Positions 29,113 to 40,605 are shown, numbered from the stretch's first letter. The stretch is DNA of 64,000 nt from Lepus europaeus (GCF_033115175.1 NC_084835.1:56707948-56771947), one strand, 5' to 3'. Program-made: numbers and translations. Notes: generated from the letters alone by a model not told the origin.

Positions 29113-29190
29113 ACTAACTCTCTCTGTCAAAAAAAAATCTCTCTCCCTCTCTATATATAATTCTGCCTTTCAAATAAATAGAATAAACCT
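28524..29190 (+). repeat. C-repeat SINE, sense, interrupted by a younger SINE
   Basis: Left piece 28524-28802 ends in (CT)n; right piece 29133-29190 resumes CTCTCTCCCTCTCTATATATAATTC and ends CAAATAAATAG. Confidence 0.8.
28803..29132 (+). repeat. CSINE2-like SINE nested in another
   Basis: CGGCCAGCACCATGGCTCACTAGG head to CTGTCAAAAAAAA; ATCTCTCT-type repeats on both sides come from the host SINE's CT tract. Confidence 0.88.
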
Positions 29191-29686
29191 TAAAAACATA
29201 TAGTAACTGCTGGTAGTTACTGTAAAGAAGAAAGAAAAGACCAGACAGTGTTTCTTGCGGTGAAGTTCATGTGTTATGGGACATAAGTGTTGCAGTTTGC
29301 ACAGTGTACAACGCTTTTTATTTGGTCTCTGTGCAAATATCCTCTCACATCTGCTTCAAGGCAAGACTGAGCATGTCCTGCTACCAAGGATGTATGTCTC
29401 TCTTAACTGTAGGCGATGCAAGCTGTATCTGTGCAAAATCAGAACACGTCTACACTAAAAAGCCAGGACTCAGCCTTCTCATTTTGGGTGGGCAAAACGT
29501 CACCTCTCTCGCTCAGTAACTTTCAACTTTCTCACTCACATAGCCTTCAATGAATTTTTTGAAAACTATGTACCTTGTCGCCATCTCAAGTTGTCTTCAA
29601 ATATTTTCTTCATAAATGTAAACAGTTGTAACATATTTCATTGCTAGTGTCTCATCAACATATTTGAATTGCTACATTTGTCTTTA
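29191..29686. other. No recognised feature
   Basis: Unique-looking sequence; 82-codon frame without domain. Confidence 0.5.
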
Positions 29687-29687
29687 A

Positions 29688-29800
29688 AAATGTTTGTTTT
29701 TATTTATTTGAAAGGCAGAGAAAGAGAGCAAGAAGAGGAGAGGAGGGAGGGAGAGAGAGAGAGCGAGAGAGAATCTTCCACCTGCTGGTTTACTAACCAG
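29688..29800 (-). repeat. C-repeat SINE, antisense, head lost
   Basis: TTGTTTTTATTTATTTGAAAGGCAG and a GA-rich tract, then breaks off after CACCTGCTGGTTTAC. Confidence 0.7.
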
Positions 29801-30174
29801 TGTCTTAAAGAGAATGGACTCTCTTGGGAAGGAAGACTCACGTCCAGGAAGCATGAAGATCCTATTGCACTTTGTGTGCACACTTGAAATGCATAGGGGT
29901 TTATAACAAGAGCAGACCGCAGGTGCTCCAGCATCCTAGTCACCAAGCTGGAGTTGATTGGTGGGGAAAGGACATCTATCAGGATAAGTCATAGGGTTTT
30001 GTTTTGTTTTTTTTTGTATGAAGTATCTAAGACCAGCCACTTGTTGCTTAGTAAGTGCTATTTGAGTTATGGTGCTAAGTGTTGCAGACACGCTGGTAAA
30101 TAAAGAACTTAACTGACTCTTTGGGAGCACTTTTCTCCCCTAGGAGTGGTTAGTGGACACAGAAGTACATTCAG

Positions 30175-30470
30175 AGGGGCTGGTGCTGTGGCACAGCGGG
30201 TTAAGCTGCTATTTGTGAAGCCAGCATCCCATACTGGAGTGCTGGTCAAGTTTCTGTTGCTCCGCTCCTGGGTCCAGCTTTCTGATAATGCACCTGGGAA
30301 AGCAGTGGGCGATGGCTCAAGTGCTTGGGCCCCTGCAGCCACAAGGGAGACCTGACTGGGGTTCTGGGCTATTGGCTTCAGACTGGCCCAGCCCTGGCCT
30401 TTGTAGCCATTTGGGGAGTGAACCAGCAGATGGAAGAGCTTTCTCTCCTTTCCTTCCTTTCTTTTTCATA
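30175..30470 (+). repeat. C-repeat SINE, sense
   Basis: GGGGCTGGTGCTGTGGCACAGC head; CTTTCTCTCCTTTCC end without AAATAAAT tail. Confidence 0.82.
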
Positions 30471-30576
30471 AATGAGTATTTTTTTAAAAGGAGTATACAT
30501 AGAAAGAAGAAAAAGTAAAAAAAAAATAGAATAGTAAATAGTGCAAGAAGCTAATATTTTAGAAAGGGTAATTGTA

Positions 30577-30900
30577 GGGGCCAGTGCACAGTAGGTTAAT
30601 CCTCCGCCTGTGGCGCCAGCATCCCATATGGGCACCAGTTCTAGTCCCAGCTGCCCCTCTTCCAATCCAGCTCTCTGCTATGGCCTGGGGAAGCAGTAGA
30701 GGATGGCCCAAGTGCTTGGATCCCTGCACCCACGTGGGAGACTCGGAGGAAACTCCTGGTTCCTGGCTTCGGATCAGCACAGCTCCGCCTGTTGCGACCA
30801 TCTGGGGAGTGAACCAACAGAGGGAAGACCTTTCTCTCTGTCTCTCCCTCTCACTGTCTGTAACTCTACCTCTCAAATAAATAAAATAAAGCTTAGAAAA
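30577..30900 (+). repeat. C-repeat SINE, sense, with target duplication
   Basis: AAAGGGTAATTGTA at 30563..30576 and 30901..30914; tail CTCTCAAATAAATAAAATAAAG. Confidence 0.95.
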
Positions 30901-30959
30901 AAAGGGTAATTGTAATGCTGGAATAGTAATATTTTCTCCTGAGTCATTTAGTATCATTG

Positions 30960-31645
30960 AAAGGTATTTTTATTCTCTTCTTAAACTCTGGCTGGGTCTA
31001 CACATGAAAGATAATTGCACAATGGCATGGCCTGTGATCCAACTTCAATCATCTAATTACCCTGTTACCCTGGATTGCCATAGGAGTTGGTAATCAGTAA
31101 CAGGGCTTTTGCTTTAGAAACCAAGACTGAAATGGAACCCCTCCCCCCAGGCAGAAATTGAGCTCCTGGACATCCTCAGCCCAGAGAGAATTTACCATTA
31201 AAGAGTTGCAGAGGGCATTAGTGGTCACTGGTGCATTCCTGCACTCCCTCAGGCAAGGTCTGAGAGAGCCTGGGGGTGCACGTGTTGGCACTGGATGGCC
31301 ACTGTGGGATATTCAGAGGGTGGGAACAATCCAGCTAAGGTGCTCAGAGGAAGAACTTGGAAGAGGTGACCGAGTAGGTGAGTTTCCCAGGGTTCAGCCC
31401 ACACGGTGGAATCTGATGATTCATAAAGAGAGGAACACAGGCCAGAGCTGCAAACACACACGTGAGCTCCCCTGGCTCTCGCTGTGGAGGCCCTGTGCCA
31501 CCTTGGGACACTGCCAGCAAGGAGCCCAGTGGCCTTGGGTCAGAGCCGTGGCCCAAATAAACCTCTTCTTTACACGTTACCAGCCTCAGGTGTTTCACTG
31601 CAGTAACAGAAGGGGCACTAATATGATCCCCCCACAGGGTTCCAA
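30960..31645 (+). repeat. Old LTR, probably MaLR type
   Basis: The end reads CCAAATAAACCTCTTCTTTACACGTTACCAGCCTCAGGTGTTTC and GGCACTAATATGATC, the MST/MLT1 LTR ending. The left edge is uncertain. A 164-codon frame inside (31158-31652) is an LTR by-product. Confidence 0.5.
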
Positions 31646-31741
31646 CTGCTAAGATCACTCTACAAATTCTGATAGTACTAGAATTTAGTTTAGTTTAAAA
31701 AAAAAAGTTCTTAAATTTTTTATATTGTTTTTTTTCTTCTT

Positions 31742-32039
31742 TTTTTTTTATTTGACAGAGTTAGTGAGAGAGAGAGAAAGGTCTCCCTTCCTCCAGTTCA
31801 CCCCTCAAATGGCGGCTATGGCCGGAACTACGCTGATCGGAAGCCAGGAGCCAGGTGCTTCCTCCTGGTCTCCCACGCAGGGGCAGGCGCCCAAGCACTT
31901 GGGCCATCCTCCACTGCCTTCCCGGGCCACAGCAGAGAGCTGGACTGGAAGAGGAGCAGCTGGGACTAGAACCCGGCGCCCATAGGGGATGCCAGTGCCC
32001 TAGGCTGAGGATTCGCCAAGTGAGCCACGGCGCCGGGCC
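31742..32039 (-). repeat. CSINE2-like SINE, antisense
   Basis: T-rich tail then TTTGACAGAGTTAGTG; head GAGCCACGGCGCCGGGCCC. Confidence 0.9.
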
Positions 32040-32049
32040 CTAGTTTTTA

Positions 32050-32376
32050 AATTTTTATATTCATTTTATTTATTTGAGAGGCAGAGAGAGAGAGAGAGAG
32101 AGAGCAAGCTCCCATCCTCTGGTTCAGTCCCCAAATGCCCCCACAACAGCTGGAGTCTGACCAGGATGAATCCAGGAGCTGAAACTCCGTCTGGGTCTCA
32201 CACAGGGTCCCAAGCGCTTGAGCCTTCACGAGGCCTCCGGGCACCTGCGGATTGTGAGCATGCGCATTAGCAGGAAGCAGGAGCGGGATCGGAACTGCTA
32301 GAGCTCCGGGGCTCCAATACGGACTTTAGGCATCCCACGCGGCATCCTAAGCGCAATGCCAAATGCCTGCCTCAAG
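32050..32376 (-). repeat. C-repeat SINE, antisense, old
   Basis: TATTCATTTTATTTATTTGAGAGGC tail; head worn (AATGCCAAATGCCTGCCTC). Back-to-back with the previous copy. Confidence 0.75.
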
Positions 32377-32958
32377 TTCATTTTTTCAATTCATAAACTT
32401 CTTGAAGCACCGTTGAGGAGGGTGGAGTCTGATTGTCATTCCGTAGTGTGAGGGCTTGCTCTGCAGCAGCTGGAGGACAGCTGCCTTTTCCTTCTAACCT
32501 TGGGCAGCTCAAGCCTCCCCAAGTTGACCTTGAACCTCAAGGCAGGTCAGCCCACCTTGAAGTAGACAGGCATACAGGTTAAAATTCCGATAACCCATGT
32601 GGCGACCCAGATGAGACTTTCGGGGAACTTTAAGGGGGCCACATTTAGGGGGCCAAACTCCTATATCAACCTGTTGCGGGCAGCCCCTGAGCTGATGTGT
32701 GAGGTTAACATCTCATTTCTTCTTTCCCTTCATTATGTGACTCCGGGGAATGCCGAAACCTGTGGGGGGCCGGAAACTGAATTCTTAGGATCTAATTCCT
32801 CTGACCCAGAGTCCTGAATGGCTGGGATACTGTTATAGAGGAATAGAAAACACTAGTGAAAAGTGAAAACACAAATCCTTTAACCACTGCTGGCCTGGAA
32901 GGAATACAAAGTAGATGAGCATTAAAAATCACAGGACTTTTCACATAGCAATAAAAAT
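32377..32958. other. No recognised gene
   Basis: Positions 32585-32815 have an LTR-like look (GGCGACCCAGATGAGAC, GGGGGGCCGGAAACTG) but were not assigned. Confidence 0.4.
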
Positions 32959-32966
32959 AGTCATAA

Positions 32967-33298
32967 GGCCGGCGCCATGGCTCAATAGGCTAATCCTCCG
33001 CCTTGCGGCGCCGGCACACCAGGTTCTATTCCCAGTTGGGGCGCCAGATTCTGTCCCAGTTGCCCCTCTTCCAGGCCAGCTCTCTGCTGTGGCCCAGGAG
33101 TGCAGTGGAGGATGGCCCAAGTCCTTGGGCCCTGCACCCCATGGGAGACCAGAAGCACCTGGCTCCTGCCTTCGGATCAGCGCGGTGCGCCGGCTGCAGC
33201 GCACCGGCCGCAGTGGCCGTTGGAGAGTGAACCAACGGCAAAAAGGAAGACCTTTCTCTCTGTCTCCCTCTACTGTCCACTCTGCTTGTCAAAAAAAA
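32967..33298 (+). repeat. CSINE2-like SINE, sense
   Basis: GGCCGGCGCCATGGCTCAATAGG head; GCTTGTCAAAAAAAAA tail; TCATAA on both sides. Confidence 0.92.
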
Positions 33299-33511
33299 AT
33301 CATAAAATTTATAAACTTCAATAAAAACAAATTAGGGATCATGTCTCCATATGGGTTGGAAAAAGTGTGTAAATATTTTATTTTTCTGTGAGACATGGTT
33401 AGCTTTTTTGAGTCTCTAGCTTATGAATGGAGCGGTGTTTTACTTGAATTCTTAACTGCAGAACAGGACACTGGGATGTGTCAGAGCATAGAGGGCTCAT
33501 GACTACTTAAT

Positions 33512-33790
33512 TAACATTTTCATTTGAAAGGCAGAGATAGAGATAGAGAGAGAGAGGTATATATATATAGAGGGAGGAAGACCATCCATCCACTGATTCA
33601 CTCCCCAAATGCCTGAAACAGCTGGAGCTGGTCAGAGCTGGGTACTGGAAATTCCATCCAGGTCTCCCACATGAGTGGCAAGGGCCCAAATACTTGAGCC
33701 ATCATTTGCTGCCTCCCAGGGTGTGCATTAACAGGAAACTGGAACCAGAGGCAAAGCAGGAACTCCGATCCTTTGTTCCTGATGTGCTTA
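33512..33790 (-). repeat. C-repeat SINE, antisense
   Basis: TTCATTTGAAAGGCAGAGATAGAG with GTATATATATATAG; head region incomplete. Confidence 0.7.
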
Positions 33791-33989
33791 ATGCCTTGAA
33801 TGATATTCAGCTTGTATCTGACTCCCATTTCTAGGCAGTTGTTTGGCAGGTTCAGGGATTTGATTGAAGTGAGAAAAAATGTCTTTAAAATGCAATAGTA
33901 TTTTTGTGAATCCTTAATTTTATAATGAATAAATATGCTCTATTTTACAGTATTCATTAAGCATATTAACTTTAATTTTTATCATTTTC

Positions 33990-34210
33990 TTGTTTTGTAT
34001 TTTGGTATACTTAAACTTTTTTATTATAAAACAAAGCATATACACAGAAAATCTAACAGAGCCAATGCATGGATTAGTTAATGATGATTAATAATCACCT
34101 CCCAGGTCAAGAACCACAGCCGTGCCAGCCGCCCAATAAGACCCCCCTAAGCCTCACGTTCCATCATGCACCAGATGCCATGACAACCTTCCTGGAGATT
34201 GTATGTGTCC
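33990..34210 (-). mobile_element. L1 3'-UTR scrap, antisense
   Basis: CTTTTTTATTATAAAACAAAGCATATAC followed by CACCTCCCAGGTCAAGAACCAC and CCAGCCGCCCAATAAGACCCCC, resembling an old L1 3' end reversed. Confidence 0.4.
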
Positions 34211-34294
34211 TGCAGCCCTGTGCCAAACCCCGCCTCCTTTGAACATTCAATCCGGCCCTGCCTTGAGCACCACCACTTATCCTATAAAAAGAAT

Positions 34295-34457
34295 GATCCC
34301 AGGTTAAGCCACCTGCCTGATGCCAGCATCCCATATGAGCGCTGGTTTAAGTCCCAGCTGCTCCACTTCAAATCCAGCTCCCTGATAATGTGCCTGGGAA
34401 AGCAGCAGGTGATGGTTCAAGGACTTGGGTCCCTGCCACCCACATGGGAGACCCTAG
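34295..34457 (+). repeat. C-repeat SINE, sense, truncated
   Basis: CAGGTTAAGCCACCTGCCTGATGCC to GGGAGACCC, then unrelated sequence. Confidence 0.7.
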
Positions 34458-34569
34458 TTATGAAACCATTTTGCTTATCAATATTTCTGAAATTAATAAG
34501 CTGTGTGGGTTCTTGCTACAAATTCAGAGAAGAATTCTGAATACTGGCTCAACTATATCAGGCAGCATG

Positions 34570-34951
34570 GTAAGTTTTAAGGATTTTATTCAGCGAGAGA
34601 ATTGTATAGGAGAGTGAGGGCTCTATCTAAGGGAGAGAGAAAAGTCTAGAAATTAAGTTGGGATCCATACCAACCAGAGAGCAGGCCAGGAAGCCACATG
34701 CAGCGAGTGTTTGGTTATGAGCAGCCACAGGCAGTGTATCACAGATAGCAAAGCGAAGGCAGGGAGCCCAGGAACCACCATGTGCAGCAAGCATGTAGGC
34801 AGAGAAGCAGGCAGTGGGGAGCACGAAGGCCATGTGCCCTGATGGCACGGGCAACAAGGGCAACAAAGGCAATAATGGCAGGGGAAAACGGGGAAGAGTG
34901 GAGGGCCCTCTGTGTTCCAGGCCTTTTATCCAATCCAAAGGGGAGTGGCTA
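34570..34951 (-). repeat. LTR- or ERV-like piece
   Basis: Contains TTTGGTTATGAGCAGCCACAGGCA, which recurs at about 35496, and a TTTTATCCAATCC-type promoter-like stretch. Direction uncertain. Confidence 0.35.
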
Positions 34952-35305
34952 TGTCAGGTAAGAAGTTAAAAAATGTAGTCTATGTGTGTGCAAGAGAAGG
35001 GCCTGCAGACCAGCACCTACTGTGGAAGCTCCAGAAGCCCAGCAGTCCTGCCCAGACTCTAATGGTAACCTTCCAGGTGGTCCCAGGCCTTCCCCCAAGG
35101 ACAGCTCCCAGGAGAATTCTCTCTCCTCAGGACCAAATGGGTTACCTGACCTGACAACATGGGGCAATAAAACCTTCACAGATGCCCTAAGGGAAGCCCC
35201 TCTATTCTGCCCAGGCCAGAAAATCTGGGGAAGAATTTGCTAATTTTCACCCAACAAGCCCTTCCACTAGGACTCCCCAGCCTTTGTCCTGGAGGAGGTA
35301 AACAG
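34952..35305 (+). repeat. Partial LTR, sense (inverted partner of 36985-37602)
   Basis: Starts TGTCAGGTAAGAAGTT. From about 35063 to 35295 it matches the reverse of 37270-37505 almost completely, including GGACCAAATGGGTTACCTGACC and CTAATTTTCACCCAACAAGC. Cut at its 3' side by the SINE piece at 35308. Confidence 0.75.
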
Positions 35306-35307
35306 GT

Positions 35308-35415
35308 TCCACCTGGGGAGTGAACCAGTGGATAGAAACTCTCCCTCTCTCTCTGTCTCTTCCCCCTCTCTCTCAGTTGGCCTTTCAAATCAAATCAAAT
35401 CAAATAAATAAACTG
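35308..35415 (+). repeat. C-repeat SINE 3' fragment, sense
   Basis: CTGGGGAGTGAACCAGTGG to GGCCTTTCAAATCAAATCAAATCAAATAAAT. Confidence 0.75.
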
Positions 35416-36571
35416 ATATTAAAAAAAATAAAGTGGATTCAGCTCTATTGCTCTGCACCTGTGTCCCTGTGTGATTGGCATGAAGGGGGCTGTGTTTGGT
35501 TATGAGCAGCCACAGGCATGCTCACAGGTTATGAGCAGCTCACAGGTTATGAGCTGATATTGCTGCCTGCTAACCTAATGTTCCATCCAAAGGTGGCAAA
35601 GTTTTGTACTTGCAATGGAGAAGAGAAAAGAGTACCTAAGGGTAAAGGAATGAGTAAGTGGGCTGTGAAATAACGGAAATGCAATATTACAAGAATGTAT
35701 AGGAAGAGGCTCAGAGCAAGAGGTGGCATCGTCCTTTTGCTCAAGGTGAAGCTCCCTTTTTTGGTAACCCGACAAGGTCAAATGCAAGTTTGCAACCCTG
35801 AGAGTGGAGTCACCCGAGGGGACATTATCATATAATGTAATGATGGACTGGATAGTTACTAAGGACTGGACCGGGTTCTCATAATTAGCATTATTAGTTG
35901 ACTTTTATGATCCTTTTGCTGTAAAGGATCTTAGTCAAAGGTTAAAGAGCTCCCTGTGATAAGTTAAGAAACATTTGATCTTCGTCCTTGGACTCCCCAG
36001 AGTGGTAAGAGTGCCATTGCTGTGCTGGTGAGACAACTTGGGGCTGGGAAACTCTAGAAGTTTCAGGGGTCACCAGGAAGATCCAGACATGATCACTTGT
36101 TGGTCACCGGGCAGAAAACCTGAGGATTCTTGCCTAGCATGTATGTGAGTGGGAAGCAGGAAGGAACGTATGTGCATCGGCCAAGCCAGGAGCAAGGTTG
36201 TTTTCATGACCAAAACCATTTTTCCCTTTTAGGAAAATCCTAAGTTTCAAAGAAGTCCCAGGAAGGGTTTTCCATATTCAGCAAGGGATCGGCACCCCTG
36301 CCCACTAAGTCACCATGTGTGTTATATGCATTGTGGGTCCAGCTGGGAGTGGGAATTTAGCAATACAAAGAGGAGGGTTCAGGCTCTCTTCTCTAGAAAG
36401 GTGATATTGAGGAAGAGCTTGCTGCTCATGCAGAGAATCCTTGACCCAGCTTCAGCGAGTGAGGCTTGTGATTTCTTATCAAGGGGAGTTCACCTCTGGA
36501 ACGTCTTTATCAGTTGTGGCTTGGGTCCACTTGCAAGGATACCTGGTTGATTTTAACTAGGTCTAAAACAG
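35416..36571. other. No recognised gene
   Basis: Repeats a piece of the 34.7-kb element near 35496-35520 (TTTGGTTATGAGCAGCCACAGGC); the remainder may be ERV-internal debris but no gag/pol/env coding was recognised. Confidence 0.4.
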
Positions 36572-36830
36572 GGTTGCAGAAGCAGGGGTTTGGCCTCGCT
36601 GTTAAGACACTCACATCCCACACCAGAGTGCCTGGGTTCAATTCTTTGCTCCAGCTCCTAACTCCAGCTTCCTGCTATTTCAGACCCCGGGAAGCAGTGG
36701 TGATGGCTCAAGTAGTTGGGTTCTTACCACCCACGTGGGAGACCTGGATTGCATCCTGACTCCCAGCTCCTGCCTCTGCTCACCTCCAGCCTTTGTGGGC
36801 ATTTGGAAGGTGAGCCAGTGGATGGGAGTA

Positions 36831-36871
<41 letters not shown>

Positions 36872-36925
36872 GATAGATATTTCTGCCTCTCAAAAATTAA
36901 ACTAAAAAGAAAGAAAAAAAAAAAA
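36572..36925 (+). repeat. C-repeat SINE, sense
   Basis: GGGGTTTGGCCTCGCTGTTAAGACACTC head variant; (CT)n then (AT)n 36830-36880. Confidence 0.78.
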
Positions 36926-36984
36926 CGGGGTTAGATCATTTTCTTCAGGAGGGGGATGTAAATGAATGGTTGTGTCACTGGAGA

Positions 36985-37602
36985 TAAGGTCCTGGAAGCT
37001 GTGTTCTTGTTTTTGTGCAACAAAGAATCCAGGCATGAGACAGAGAGTGAAGTGATAAGGTTTTATTGGGGGTAGGGCATCATCAGGATGGAAGGGATAT
37101 GGGGAGATTGCCCAGTCCCTCAGGCTGGGGAGAGCGAGGTTACATGGTTGGATGGAGAGAATACACCTGTGCAGGCCAGGCGGGCAGCTCAGCAGAGAGC
37201 AGAGTGCTGAGGTGCAGTCTTTGTTTAGACTCCTGGTTTTTAAGGGAGTCTGTTTACCCACCTCCCCCTCTGCGCCAGGACAAAGGATGGGGAGTCCTAG
37301 TGGAAGGGCTTGTTGGGTGAAAATTAGCAAATTCTTCCCCAGATTTTCTGGCCTGGGCAGAGTAGAGGGGCTTCCCTTAGGATGTCTGTGAAGGTTTTAT
37401 TGCCCCATGTTATCAGGTCAGGTAACCCATTTGGTCCTGAGGAGAGAGAATTCTCCTGGGAGCTTTCCTTGGGGGAAGGGCTAGGACCACGTGGAAGGTT
37501 ATCACGGGTGACTTTGAAATGCTGGATGCAGATGTGGGACATGTCAATTTCCTTAAGCCTTTCTCACACAATAGGCCAATTCCTGACTTCCTACCTAACA
37601 GT
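36985..37602 (-). repeat. Solo LTR, antisense
   Basis: Minus strand starts TGTTAGGTAGGAAGTCAGG (37602 leftwards), has an AATAAAAC signal (CCCAATAAAACC near 37065) and a Leu-primer-free 3' edge ending around 36985. Same family as the LTRs at 37714, 38859 and 41023. Confidence 0.7.
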
Positions 37603-37713
37603 TGGAACTTTCAGTTTCACCCCTTGACCTGTGAGGAGGGGAACTGGCAATTGAGCCAATCACTAATAATTAATAATTTAATCACCTGTGCCTACATAAT
37701 GATACCTCCATAT

Positions 37714-38437
37714 GTTAGCAGAGATGGGTGGGGAAGGTTCTTGTCCTCGTGCAAGAAAGAATTCAGTTGCGAGGCAGAGAACAGTGGTAAGCAAGGCAGC
37801 ACGGTTTATTGGGGTAGGGCATCCGTCAGAACGGATGGGACAGAATCTGAAAGAGAGAGAGTGACCAGTCACTCAGGCTGGGGAAAGCAAGGTTGCACGG
37901 TTTAGTGGAGAGAATACACCTGGCAGGCCAGGCTGGCAGCTCAGCAGAGAGCTGAGTGCTGAGCGTGCAGTCTGTGCTCAGACTGGAGCTTATAAGGAAA
38001 AGGGGTCCACTTCTGCCCACGGTTTCTCCTTCCCCTTCTCCTCCTCCTCCACCTCCTCCTCCTTCTCCTCCAGGACAAAGGGTTTGCTGAGTGAATTAGA
38101 AAAAATTCCTCCCAAGGGTACTTAGTGCCTTCAAACTGGGGAGCCCAGTGGTGCCAGGCCTAGGAGCCTCCCCTAGGGTGTCTGCCTTGGAAAAAGGATG
38201 TAATGGCTTTATTGCTCAATGTCATCAGAGCAGACACCCCATTTGGTGCTGAGGAAAGAGGATTTTCCTGGGGAGCTCTCTGTGGAAAGGCTGAGACCAC
38301 CTCTAAAGTTAGCAGGGTGCAGGCAGGGCTTTGAAGAGTAAAATCCGAGCTGCTTCCAAGGTGAGCTGCAGATGCTTCGTGTTCCTCAGGCCCCTCTCAT
38401 ACACACAGGCTAATTTCTAACTTCCTACCTCACACAT
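37714..38437 (-). repeat. Solo LTR, antisense
   Basis: Right edge TTCCTACCTCACA, left edge TGTTAGCAGAGATGGG; CCCCAATAAACC poly(A) signal near 37806; pyrimidine-rich CCTCCTCCACCTCC at 38040-38070. Confidence 0.65.
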
Positions 38438-38789
38438 ACAAACCTCTAAGCAGCAGGTTTGGAGCACTTCCTCCCATTGGTGAACACGTCAGGATGCTGG
38501 AGCTTCCCCCTGGTCTCTCCTGAAGTAATATTCTTTATAATAAATCAATAAAAATACTAAGTACAAAATACTTTCTTGTGGTCTTGTGAATCACTCCAGA
38601 ACACTACTGAACTTGCAGGCGGGTGGGGATTGTGAACATCCTCAACTTTGTGGCCAAGTCACACAAAAGTATGGGTACTCCGGGCAATTAATACTTGGGA
38701 CTCACAGCTGGGGTGGGGGCTGTCTGTGGGACTGAGCTTTAAACCTGTTTTTAACATCTTCAACTTTCCTTATTTAGAATGATCTGGGG
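38438..38789. other. No recognised feature
   Basis: Unique-looking sequence between an LTR and a SINE. Confidence 0.5.
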
Positions 38790-39670
38790 GCCGGCGCTGT
38801 GGTGCAGCGGGTTAATGCCCTGGTCTGCAGCGCCGGCATCCCATATGGGTGCTGGTTCTGTTACGGAGAAGCAAAGGGTCCTTGTCTTCGCGCAAGAAAG
38901 AATTCAGGCGTGAGACAGAGAGTAGTGGAAAGCAAAATAGCAAGGTTTATTAGGGTAGGGCATCCGTAAGAACGGATGGGCACCTCTGCAGACAGGACCT
39001 GAGAGAGTGCACAGTTTACATTTAGGTTGGGGCTTTTAAGAGGATGGGTCTTGCCTTCCCTCCCCCTCTCCTTCTTCTCCTGAACAAAGGACTTGTTGGA
39101 TGTAAACACGAAAAATTCCTTTCTGAGTTTTCCCCTTGAAGTTATCAGACAGGGGAAACCAGGCTGGCGTTGCCCTGCCTTAGAGGAAGGATGGTTATCC
39201 GGTAGAAGGGGCAGGATCCCCTGGAAGGTCGTCAGGATCCGGGCAGGGTGTTTGAAGTGCAGATACTGGGCTACACCTGGAAGGTTATTGGGATGACTTT
39301 GAGATGCAGATGCTGGACCTAGATGTTAATTCCTTAGGCCTTTGTCACACACACATAAGCTCATTTCTGACTTTCTACCTAACAGTTTGAGACCCGGCTA
39401 CTCCACTTCCTATCCAGCTCTCTGCTATGGCCTGGGAAAGCAGTGGAAGATGGCCCAAGTGCTTGGGCCCCTGCACCCACGTGGGAGACTCAGAGGAAGC
39501 TCGGAGGAAGCTCCTGGTTCCTGGCTTCGGATTGGTGCAGCTCCAGCTCTTGCGGCCAATTGGGGAGTGAACCATTGGATGGAAGACCTCTCTCTCTCTC
39601 TCTTTCTCTCTGTCTCTCCCCTCTCTGTATAACTCTGACTTTAAAATAAATAAGTAAATAAATAAATCTT
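38790..39670 (+). repeat. C-repeat SINE, sense, split by a solo LTR
   Basis: Head GGGGGCCGGCGCTGTGGTGCAGC to GCTGGTTC (38858); resumes 39385 GTTTGAGACCCGGCTACTCC and ends AAATAAATAAATC. Confidence 0.9.
38859..39384 (-). mobile_element. Solo LTR inserted in a SINE
   Basis: 526 bp, TGTTACGG...CCTAACA on the plus strand. Flanks GTTC (38855..38858) and GTTT (39385..39388) fit a 4-bp duplication with one change, as for class I (gammaretrovirus-like) ERVs. On the minus strand it holds CCTAATAAACC. No internal ERV genes are left, so it arose by LTR-LTR recombination. Confidence 0.85.
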
Positions 39671-39994
39671 TTTTAAAAAAGAGAAATGATCTGGATATTC
39701 AATGAATATCTATCATTGAATAATGCAGCATAACTGTAAGATTTTATGTTCCCAAAAAAGATTCTGAAAGCTATTTTTAAGAAGATCTATTATAAAAACA
39801 TTCTTGTTGGAAAGTTGATTTGGAAACTTTTGTCCCATTTACATCTATTTAACTTATTGTTCCTAACAGTTACACTTAGATTGCTCATAAAAATTCATGA
39901 GGCATTAGAAATCTAGCCACCAACTTGTTTTGTTTTTGTTGGAAAATTTTGTAACATTTATGTCAGGCAAGTATCAAAAAATCATAGAAATATC

Positions 39995-40100
39995 AGAGGG
40001 CCTTGTGGTGCAGGTTAAGCCACTGCTTGAGATGTCTATAAGCCACTATTTGAGCTGCTGGTTCAAGTCCTGGCTGTTCCACTTTCAAACTGATAAACTC
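39995..40100 (+). repeat. C-repeat SINE fragment, sense
   Basis: GGGCCTTGTGGTGCAGGTTAAGCC to TGGCTGTTCCACTTTC. Confidence 0.65.
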
Positions 40101-40126
40101 AGGTAAAATAAAAACTGTATGTTGGG

Positions 40127-40462
40127 GGCTGGTACTATGGTGCAGTGAGTTAAGCCACCATCTGTAGTGCCAACATGCCGTATGGGCACCAGTTAGAGTC
40201 CTGGCTGCTCCACTTCTGATCCAGCTGCCTGCTATTGCACCTGGGAAAGCAGTGGAAGATGGCCCAAGTGCTTGGGGCCCTGTACCCACGTGGGAGACCT
40301 GGAGGAATCTCCTGACTCCTGGCTTCAGCCTGACTTCAGCCTGGCCCAACCCGGGTCCTTGCAGTCATTTGGGGAGTGAACCAGCAGATGAAAGATCTCT
40401 CTCTCTCTCCCTCTCTCTCCTTCTTTCTCTGTAATTCTGACTTACAAATAAATAATTTTTTA
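40127..40462 (+). repeat. C-repeat SINE, sense
   Basis: GGGGGCTGGTACTATGGTGCAG head; CTTACAAATAAATAATTTTTT tail, in which the next fragment sits. Confidence 0.85.
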
Positions 40463-40467
40463 AAAAA

Positions 40468-40605
40468 TTTTTGACAGGCAGAGTGGACAGTGAGAGAGAG
40501 AGAGAGAGAAAGGTCTTCCTTTGCCGTTGGTTCACCCTCCCATGGCCGCCGCGGCCGGTGCGCTGTGGCCGGTGCACCGCACTGATCTGAAGCCAGGAGC
40601 CAGCC
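40468..40605 (-). repeat. CSINE2-like SINE, antisense, 5'-truncated
   Basis: TTTTTGACAGGCAGAGTGGACAGTG to GAAGCCAGGAGCCAG only; head missing, then ACAAATAAATAAATTT of the neighbour. Confidence 0.85.

Noticed and set aside
31158..31652. 164-codon plus-strand frame
   Set aside because: Covers an old MaLR-type LTR ending; composition not protein-like.
36902..37330. 142-codon minus-strand frame
   Set aside because: Lies in a solo LTR and the end of a SINE; no retroviral protein similarity.
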